Positions 57,982 through 64,000 of a stretch of DNA of 64,000 nt are shown here, one piece after another. A model generated the notes under the pieces. It worked only from the letters and a program-made list of their open reading frames with translations. It ran no database searches and was not told where the DNA came from. Source of the DNA: Nitrosomonas aestuarii (GTDB taxonomy: Bacteria; Pseudomonadota; Gammaproteobacteria; Burkholderiales; Nitrosomonadaceae); NCBI RefSeq assembly GCF_003046585.1, contig NZ_QAAE01000001.1, positions 62,001 to 126,000 of the forward strand, given 5' to 3'. Position 1 is the first letter of the stretch; each line of letters begins with the position of its first letter. The translations under genes and the position numbers were made by a program.

Positions 57982-58981
57982 TGTGATGAATGTCAAGTGA
58001 TTGAACAGTGATGCCGGCTGCCTGCATATTAACCTTAAAATGAATTATTTCTGTTTTCAATAGGTTAACGGTTGTGTCGTCTGCAATATCTATCGAAATT
58101 TGCGTGCCTTGTGAATTAAATGTGATAGACGCTATGATTTTCCCTAGCTGCGGCAATGTTAGCGTTAATGTTGTTTTCCATCGAAGCGCAGTATTATCAT
58201 CAGCAATATTTTTATTTGTAGTGTCTTCATAAATGTCCCATTGCAAATCTTGTCCTTTCCATATCTCACCATTCCACGCAATATGGCCAGTCTCTAGTGC
58301 CAGTAACTGTTGTTGTACAAGTGATAAACTTTGTGTATTAACAGGTATGACTGACATTGAATCGGATGCGGCCGTGGATGTCGTGGTACTTATTTTGCCC
58401 TGCGGTTCCTGTTGTAACTTTTCAACTGTATTTTTTCCTTTAAGCCATTTCGCTAAATGCGATTCATAGAATAAACCACTTTGATGAATTGCTTTTTGTA
58501 ATAAAAGCGACAATTCCCGGCTATTTAAAGGAGAATCTGTAAGTATGGGATGGGTGCTGGTGAGTATATTTGATGCTGCGGATTTTCCGGATTCCTGGGT
58601 GAGTACATCCAGGAATCGGCCTGTTGCACTGATTGATGTATTGTTTTTTGTTGTTTCTCCGAGGCTTTGATGTTCAAGGGCGAACTTGAGTTTTGGCATG
58701 TTTGATAACAGCACAAGCTCCAGTTTATCACCGGGCCGGATATTCTCAGGCAGATGCATCTGGAGCAATTTGTCTGAAATCAATACCCTGAAGTTGCCAT
58801 TGGATAACTGCGCCTCAACAAGTGCTTGGTATTTCTGACCTTGTACAAATTCATGTGAGGCATGTTTAGAATCAGAACCAGTTGCTACTGGTGCAACGGG
58901 AACAATGGGTTTGACGGCTGCAACACTCTTTGCTTGAGTTTGGCTTGAAATCGGATCAGTTTTTATCGTAGTAGGGATCAC
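57974..58981 (-). CDS. FliK-like flagellar hook-length control protein
   Basis: A 335-residue protein with a Ser/Thr/Gln-rich, poorly conserved body and a recognisable Flg_hook-type C terminus: WKTTLTLTLPQLGKIIASITFNSQGTQISIDIADDTTVNLL (about 267-307), then a final helix. In FliK this domain contacts FlhB to switch export from hook to filament proteins. The start is GTG at 58981; no strong ribosome site is seen. It overlaps the FlhB-tail gene. It may be a second FliK, with the main fliK elsewhere, so no symbol is given. Confidence 0.8.
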   Translation of the reverse strand: MIPTTIKTDPISSQTQAKSVAAVKPIVPVAPVATGSDSKHASHEFVQGQKYQALVEAQLSNGNFRVLISDKLLQMHLPENIRPGDKLELVLLSNMPKLKFALEHQSLGETTKNNTSISATGRFLDVLTQESGKSAASNILTSTHPILTDSPLNSRELSLLLQKAIHQSGLFYESHLAKWLKGKNTVEKLQQEPQGKISTTTSTAASDSMSVIPVNTQSLSLVQQQLLALETGHIAWNGEIWKGQDLQWDIYEDTTNKNIADDNTALRWKTTLTLTLPQLGKIIASITFNSQGTQISIDIADDTTVNLLKTEIIHFKVNMQAAGITVQSLDIHHND

Positions 58982-59052
58982 GGTTGTTTTTAGTACAAAA
59001 GGTGCTTCCGCTACAAATGCATGCTATAAAAAAGAAAAAGATTTATTCGCAG

Positions 59053-59388
59053 TCAGTAAGCATTGCCAGCCTCGTAAGCTTGTTGCAGGTTACGCCTGCG
59101 TTCGCTGGTGTTGAAAAGAACTTGTAGTTTTTCCATCCATGGTTCTGTGATTGCTCTGATTTGTGCGTCATGATCAAGAACCTGATGAATAATTACTAAT
59201 TTTCTTTGCTGCAATTCGTGACTTAACAGAGGTTCCGTTTTGTCTTTAATGAGTATGTTCGTTAACTGTTTACATTCTTGTTCTAATTTTATCAATTTGT
59301 CCCATTCGCTATTTTGTGCAGCCGCCAGCATTTTTTGAGTGATGACCAGAATATGTTCATATGTATTGATAAGTTGTGCGCTATTCAT
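59053..59388 (-). CDS. fliT: flagellar export chaperone FliT
   Basis: A 111-residue all-helical protein in the fliT position after fliS. It carries the FliT pattern of YEHILVITQKMLAAAQNSEWDKLIKLEQECKQL (about 10-42) and the later RAITEPWMEKLQVLF. FliT protects FliD before export and can feed back on FlhDC in enterics. Sequence conservation is low in this family, so the call rests on helix pattern, size and position. AAGGTTCC lies upstream of the ATG. Confidence 0.8.
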   Translation of the reverse strand: MNSAQLINTYEHILVITQKMLAAAQNSEWDKLIKLEQECKQLTNILIKDKTEPLLSHELQQRKLVIIHQVLDHDAQIRAITEPWMEKLQVLFNTSERRRNLQQAYEAGNAY

Positions 59389-59429
59389 TCTGCCAGGAAC
59401 CTTCTGAGTTTTTTGTAAGTAAGATCAAC

Positions 59430-59852
59430 TTATGGTTTTTTTGTGCCGTCATGTATGCCGTTAGTATTTTCTATGGCTTTCCACGCGCCATTTAATTCAT
59501 TTAATAACCCATTAACCTCATCGATAATTTCAATGTCATTTTTAAGATTTGCAACTAACAAGCGATTGGTCATGTAGTCATAAAGTGCCTGAAGTTGCTG
59601 TGCCAAATCGCCACCAACATTCATGTCTAGACTGGCTTTTAAACCATGATCAATGATCATGATCGCTTTTGAAAGCATTTCTCCTTTTTTGGCAATTTCA
59701 TTATGCCGAATATGCATTTTTGCTTTTGCAAGTGCTTCTTGAGCACCTTCAAACAACATTAGAATGAGTTTGTGTGGATTGGCTGACTCAACACCCGTTT
59801 CAACGCCAATCCGCTGATATGCGGAAATAGGACTATTCATAGTCGCATACAT
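59430..59852 (-). CDS. fliS: flagellin export chaperone FliS
   Basis: A 140-residue helical chaperone that binds the C terminus of flagellin and prevents early polymerisation. The family pattern is clear: YQRIGVETGVESANPHKLILMLFEGAQEALAKAKMHI (about 12-48), then MIIDHGLKASLDMNVGGDLAQQLQALYDYMTNRLLVANLKND and the terminal WKAI. AAAGGAGT lies five bases before the ATG at 59852. It is located between fliD and fliT on the same strand. Confidence 0.93.
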   Translation of the reverse strand: MYATMNSPISAYQRIGVETGVESANPHKLILMLFEGAQEALAKAKMHIRHNEIAKKGEMLSKAIMIIDHGLKASLDMNVGGDLAQQLQALYDYMTNRLLVANLKNDIEIIDEVNGLLNELNGAWKAIENTNGIHDGTKKP

Positions 59853-59910
59853 CGAGTACTCCTTTGATAGATATTCTCAGAACTGAAATTTTGTTGTACA
59901 AACGGATAAA

Positions 59911-61887
59911 TTAACTATTACCAATAGTAGGTAATCTTGATAATTGTTGCTGTAAAAAATTGCTTGTTTGAGTCATGCTGGCAATCATCGTATCAAGCGC
60001 GGAAAATTGTGCGCGAATCCGTTTTTCTACATCACCGAGACGCCGGGACAATGTTTCGCGCTGTGAATTGATGTCATCAATTTTTGCATTAATACCATCA
60101 ATACGGTTGTTAATCAGTTTGCCATCAAGCATTTTGTTAATTACTTGGTCCAGTTTGGCGGCAAAGCCATGTGCAAAGTCAATTGTTCCACGTGAACCGG
60201 TGCTGCCGCCTTTTATTTGAAGTACTAACCCGTTACTGTCGCCTGCTCCGGTTAGCGTTTGACCAGAACCTGTGGCATTGATGCCATTAATAGTGCCCGC
60301 TACGTCTAAACCAATTGTTTCAGTAGCAGTGCCAAATAAGCTCAGCTCGCCGTTTCCTCCGGTAATTTCTACTGAAGATGAAGAACCATATTGATTTGAT
60401 GTCATGGTTAGAATCCCGGCTGACTGTGTGACTGTAACATCAATATCTTTTGATGAAAAAGCAGATTTGCCATTGATTTTTGACTGTATTTCAGCTGCAA
60501 GTGAGTCAGCACTGTAATTCCCTGCTCCTAAAGTAATGCTGGCGGCAGTGCCGTTAATTGTAAGATCGAGTGTGTCGTTTATGCCAGAGGTAATTGTGAG
60601 AGCAGACGGGGCGGAGCCTGTAGCTGTTCCTTGAGTGGCGATTTGATTGATATCCAGTAGATATTTTCCGTTTACAGTATCCGATTTCGCACTGACAAAT
60701 GAAACCAGGCTATCACTGGTTTTGCCTACAGAAGCAAATAACGTAGCTATATCCTTGCTGGGATCGTTAACAACTTCACTTAATTTACTTGAATCTAATT
60801 TAAGTGAGCCATCACCTTGAAAGGAGACGCCTACTTCAGACAATATGCTCAAGCCGCCACCCGCAGTTTTTAGGGGATCGGAAAGTGCATTACGTAGTTG
60901 ATTCTGCAGAGACCTCACTGTGAAGTCACCTGTTAAAATAGAAGCTTTTTTTGTTTCTGCGTTATATTTAGATAAATCTGTGATCGTTTGATTCAAATCG
61001 TTGTAGGCTTTGACAAAAGACGAAATAGATTTTTCAATACCGGCGGTATTTCGTGTTATGTTCAGCGTTGTTGTTGTGCCTAAATCGGCTTTTAATAGAT
61101 TAAACGTTACACCATCAATCGCATCTGTGATTTTGTTGGATGCTTTACTGATTGGAATGCCATCAATAACCATGGTGGCGTTATTTGCAGCCACGGTTTC
61201 GGAAAGGTTAGCTGTGCCACCAATTGTGGCATCGTAGGCGAATTGTGATAGGCCTGAGTTATCAATGTTATTCCCATCATCATCTGATGTTGTAATCTTG
61301 AGTGCGTTACTTAACCCTGTATCTTTTGAAGCAATAACCAGTCGATCTCCTGAGCCATCATTTATGATACTTGCAGAAATCCCGGCGTCGGATTGATTAA
61401 TCGCATCACGTATACCTGCGAGAGAAGAATTAGCAGGGGATATTATGATGGCTTGTGCTGCTTTTTCGGGATTCAGTGTGAATGTACCACTGTCATAGGT
61501 GCCAAACTGTATAGTGAGTGTTCCGCTGCCTATTGATGTGTTGGACGATGCGAAATTGCCGGATTTTAACTTTTGTGATTGTGCAAGTGTTTGGATTTCT
61601 ACATCATGGCTTCCGGTAACAGCAGAAGAATTTGCACTGACACTTGCCAGCGAAGTATCTGTCAGTTTAGCCGTAATGGCAGAAAAATTTGCCGGACTTT
61701 TGAGTGCGGAAAGGCTGCTTTGAAACGAGGAGAGTGCTCCCTTGAGCGTGCCGAATGCCGTCAATTGTGTTTGCTGCTTTGCTTCTTTGGCATCAAGGAC
61801 TACAAGTGGTCTGCTTTCTACGGACATTAGCTTGCTTACAATGCCGTTGACATCAAGTCCAGAGCCTATTCCCGGTGTTGATAGCAT
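59911..61887 (-). CDS. fliD: flagellar filament capping protein FliD
   Basis: Hook-associated protein 2, which caps the filament and folds incoming flagellin. The 658 residues are longer than most FliD (about 450-500). The FliD N domain is visible (TPGIGSGLDVNGIVSKLMSVESRPLVVLDAKE, residues 4-35), as are the C domain (AYNDLNQTITDLSKYNAETKKASILTGD, about 290-317) and the final coiled coil (INAKIDDINSQRETLSRRLGDVEKRIRAQFSALDTMIASM). The extra length lies between about 415 and 570, with flagellin-hook-like insertions (LDLTINGTAASITLGAGNYSAD). AAAGGAGC precedes the ATG. Confidence 0.94.
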   Translation of the reverse strand: MLSTPGIGSGLDVNGIVSKLMSVESRPLVVLDAKEAKQQTQLTAFGTLKGALSSFQSSLSALKSPANFSAITAKLTDTSLASVSANSSAVTGSHDVEIQTLAQSQKLKSGNFASSNTSIGSGTLTIQFGTYDSGTFTLNPEKAAQAIIISPANSSLAGIRDAINQSDAGISASIINDGSGDRLVIASKDTGLSNALKITTSDDDGNNIDNSGLSQFAYDATIGGTANLSETVAANNATMVIDGIPISKASNKITDAIDGVTFNLLKADLGTTTTLNITRNTAGIEKSISSFVKAYNDLNQTITDLSKYNAETKKASILTGDFTVRSLQNQLRNALSDPLKTAGGGLSILSEVGVSFQGDGSLKLDSSKLSEVVNDPSKDIATLFASVGKTSDSLVSFVSAKSDTVNGKYLLDINQIATQGTATGSAPSALTITSGINDTLDLTINGTAASITLGAGNYSADSLAAEIQSKINGKSAFSSKDIDVTVTQSAGILTMTSNQYGSSSSVEITGGNGELSLFGTATETIGLDVAGTINGINATGSGQTLTGAGDSNGLVLQIKGGSTGSRGTIDFAHGFAAKLDQVINKMLDGKLINNRIDGINAKIDDINSQRETLSRRLGDVEKRIRAQFSALDTMIASMTQTSNFLQQQLSRLPTIGNS

Positions 61888-61919
61888 TATTCTTGCTCCT
61901 TTTTAATTGATTGCATTTT

Positions 61920-62291
61920 TCAGGCTTCGTCGTCTAATAGCAAGCCTTGGACTTTATCCAGTGTTCGTGCAATGGAGATAGCTTCTTGTGACGGAATTTG
62001 CCTGATTAATTCCTGTGTTTGCGCATCCATTACTTTAATAACAGTTTTGCCTGTGTCCTCATCTATAGAAAAACGCAGGTTTTGTGCCATGTTATTGACA
62101 GTTTCTTGTATCTTTTCAATGGCCTGTTCGATATGTTTATCCGAGTTGGAGTTTTGTTCGATACTGGCAAGATTAGTTGATTCTGAAGATACAATTTTAT
62201 TACTGTTTGTTTGCGAATTTTGCGAGACTGGCAATGTAAGCAACGGCTGCAGGAAACTGCCTGCTGTATCATTTATATGATTTATTGCCAT
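61920..62291 (-). CDS. flaG: FlaG family flagellar protein
   Basis: A 123-residue protein of the FlaG family, which influences filament length in some species. The N-terminal half is polar and disordered; the conserved C-terminal part is AIEKIQETVNNMAQNLRFSIDEDTGKTVIKVMDAQTQELIRQIPSQEAISIARTL (about 57-112), with the characteristic RQIPS motif. AAGGAGT lies upstream of the ATG. It lies 32 bases upstream of fliD, and a strong terminator separates it from fliC, so flaG-fliD-fliS-fliT may have their own promoter. Confidence 0.92.
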   Translation of the reverse strand: MAINHINDTAGSFLQPLLTLPVSQNSQTNSNKIVSSESTNLASIEQNSNSDKHIEQAIEKIQETVNNMAQNLRFSIDEDTGKTVIKVMDAQTQELIRQIPSQEAISIARTLDKVQGLLLDDEA

Positions 62292-62311
62292 GTTTATAAC
62301 TCCTTAAGTTT

Positions 62312-62350
62312 AAAAAAACGCGAAATTATCGATTTGAGAATTTCGCGTTT
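62312..62350 (-). terminator. intrinsic terminator after fliC
   Basis: On the - strand an eleven-pair stem (AACGCGAAATT against AATTTCGCGTT) is followed by TTTTT, 28 bases after the fliC stop and just upstream of flaG. It should let the flagellin gene be transcribed far above its downstream neighbours. Confidence 0.88.
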
Positions 62351-62377
62351 CATATCTAAGTTTTGATACCCGTTTTC

Positions 62378-63841
62378 TTAACGTAAAAGAGAAAGAACGT
62401 TGTTGGGTAATGAGTTAGCTTGTGCCAGAATCGCAGTGCCCGCTTGTTGCAGAATTTGTCCACGTGTCATATTGGCTGTTTCTGCAGCAAAATCGGCATC
62501 CTGAATGCGGCTGCGTGATGCAGACAGATTTTCAGAAGTTGTTTGCAGATTTGCGATTGCTGAAGAAAAACGATTCTGAATCGCACCCAGATCGCCGCGT
62601 GAGCTGTTAATTTGAGCTAATGCAGCATCCAGAGTTCTAATCGCTGTTTGTGCGCCTGACGCCGATGTGATGTCCACTGTGGCAACTGAATTAAACGCAC
62701 TGGTCGAAGCACCAAAAACATCAGCATTTCCGTTGCCTACAGTAATTTGTCCAGCAGAACTTGTAAGTTCAACAGTACCGGTAGCAATTGCTGAATCAGT
62801 TGCTGCGCCACCAGTTAATGTTCTTGTGGTAACACCAGCGGTGAAATCAGCAGTCTTCGTTGCGCCGGAATTATTGAAATCTTGCAGTGAAATATCTCGT
62901 CCGTCAGTTGTTGTTAATGTTATTGCTGATTTGTTAGTGGGATCTGCAAACGAGGCAGTAACTCCGGTAAGAGACTGTAAGCCATTAATAGCTGAGGCCA
63001 AACCGCTTAAATCGGAAGTGTCTGTTACATTTGCGGAGATGGAATTGCCATTTAAAGTCATTGTAACAGTGCCTGCAGAGCCAATGCTGCCCAGTGTGGC
63101 ACTATTGCTGGCTGTTGCGGTGACGCCAACGCTTGCTCCGGCAGAATTAATCGCAGCAGCGATTGTTTTGGCGTCAGATCCTACTGCATAACTAATTGCG
63201 CCGGTTGCGCCTTTGTTCGTTGTGATTACCAGGTCAGCTTCTACAAGAACACCGTTGCCACCTGAAACATCAGCTGCCGCAGCAGTTGCGGTTCCCATTG
63301 CGGTGCCATTCGTTGATAGAATGTTGCTGCCTAATGCTGTAGAACGTGAATCACCGATTGAGGTAACATCAATCGTTTGGTTTGCATTGGCGCCAACCTG
63401 AAAGCTCTGGTTCAAAAATGAACCATCCAGCAGGTTTGTGCCATTGAACTGTGTTTGACTTGCAACACGTGTGATCTCTGAGGTTAATTGCGAAACTTCA
63501 GCTTGCAGTGCTGCGCGGTCACTGGCGCTGTTGGTGGCATTCGCTGACTGGATGGACAATTCGCGGATACGTTGTAAGTTGTTGCCAATTTCATTCATTG
63601 CACCTTCTGCGGTCTGTGCCAGTGAAATGCCGTCATTAGCATTACGTACAGCCTGGTTAAGACCGCGAATTTGCGAAGTCATTCTTTCAGAAATAGCTAG
63701 ACCTGCAGAATCATCTTTAGCACTGTTAATTCTAAGGCCGGAAGACAAACGTTCCAGAGAAGTGTTGAGGGAAGTTTGTGACATATTCAGGTTGCGTTGA
63801 GCGTTCAGTGATGCAATATTTGAGTTAATTGTTTGTGGCAT
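62378..63841 (-). CDS. fliC: flagellin
   Basis: Filament subunit of 487 residues. The conserved N-terminal D0/D1 region (about 1-140) reads [37 protein letters not shown] and [20 protein letters not shown]. The C-terminal D1/D0 (about 400-487) has [37 protein letters not shown] and the terminal [13 protein letters not shown]. The central variable region is Ala/Thr/Ser-rich with two flagellin-hook-like repeats ([20 protein letters not shown]...). AAGGAGAA precedes the ATG. A sigma-28-like promoter lies about 100 bases upstream and a terminator follows. Confidence 0.97.
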   Translation of the reverse strand: MPQTINSNIASLNAQRNLNMSQTSLNTSLERLSSGLRINSAKDDSAGLAISERMTSQIRGLNQAVRNANDGISLAQTAEGAMNEIGNNLQRIRELSIQSANATNSASDRAALQAEVSQLTSEITRVASQTQFNGTNLLDGSFLNQSFQVGANANQTIDVTSIGDSRSTALGSNILSTNGTAMGTATAAAADVSGGNGVLVEADLVITTNKGATGAISYAVGSDAKTIAAAINSAGASVGVTATASNSATLGSIGSAGTVTMTLNGNSISANVTDTSDLSGLASAINGLQSLTGVTASFADPTNKSAITLTTTDGRDISLQDFNNSGATKTADFTAGVTTRTLTGGAATDSAIATGTVELTSSAGQITVGNGNADVFGASTSAFNSVATVDITSASGAQTAIRTLDAALAQINSSRGDLGAIQNRFSSAIANLQTTSENLSASRSRIQDADFAAETANMTRGQILQQAGTAILAQANSLPNNVLSLLR

Positions 63842-63939
63842 TTGGTTTCTCCTTATTTAAATGCTTTATATGTGGTTTAAATCCTTTACGGTGGCTTAAT
63901 CCTGCGCTTTAAGAGGTAGTTAACCATCGTTGTAGCTGT

Positions 63940-63966
63940 AATCGGTTGACTTTTTGGAAAGTTAAG
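63940..63966 (-). promoter_or_regulatory. probable sigma-28 (FliA) promoter of fliC
   Basis: On the - strand ACCGATTA matches six of eight positions of the GCCGATAA -10 element. About ten to eleven bases upstream lies TTAACTT, a partial match to the TAAAGTTT -35 element. The distance to the fliC start codon is about 100 bases. Confidence 0.5.
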
Positions 63967-64000
63967 GGCTTTTATTTTTTTTAGACCAATTTTTGAAAGT

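Overview
The window looks like chromosome from a moderately AT-rich betaproteobacterium, most likely Nitrosomonas or a close relative. This is inferred from gene content: an assimilatory sulfate cluster with a DUF934 gene, a nine-gene sodium-type N-ATPase operon, AmgK/MurU muropeptide recycling, the BPSS1780 and DUF2782 families, the UbiK-ComM pair, and a PEP-CTERM protein. No rRNA, tRNA, CRISPR array, transposase or phage gene was recognised. The species cannot be fixed from the sequence alone.

Layout. 1-5767: sulfate assimilation on the + strand (cysI, DUF934, cysH of the APS-reductase type, cysD, cysN). 6195-9731: an 1178-residue flavo-iron-sulfur oxidoreductase that joins a GltD/NfnB-like half to a PyrK/NfnA-like half. 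9732-13115: an intergenic repeat, a secreted retropepsin-like protein, a decayed DUF6629 gene, dodecin and hemJ. 13116-18869: a 1917-residue secreted protein made of a Kelch-like head, Ig-like domains and four DNRLRE domains, with a recent 1179-bp internal tandem duplication. 19405-26051: N-ATPase atpDCQRBEFAG. 26339-28964: a membrane protein and rhlE. 29306-34790: two nearly identical subtilisin-like proteases flanking a PEP-CTERM protein. 35444-52779: housekeeping genes (comM, ubiK, amgK-murU, pepP, thrB, a LOG-family gene, polA, rne, rluC, tesA, ybbA). 52810-63841, all on the - strand: a large RTX/DUF4347 protein, a PilZ flagellar brake, FlhB-tail and FliK-like proteins, fliT, fliS, fliD, flaG and fliC.

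The most interesting region is 29306-35174. Protease copy A has a clear c-di-GMP-I (GEMM) riboswitch in its leader. Copy B has a consensus sigma-54 promoter upstream, and the PEP-CTERM gene between them has a near-consensus one. The two proteases share a 1466-bp block that appears almost identical while both ends have diverged, so one enzyme seems to be maintained under two control systems. A weaker sigma-54-like motif precedes the DNRLRE protein, and a c-di-GMP-binding YcgR protein lies in the flagellar cluster. Together these suggest, as inference, that surface proteins and motility are set by the sessile/motile switch.
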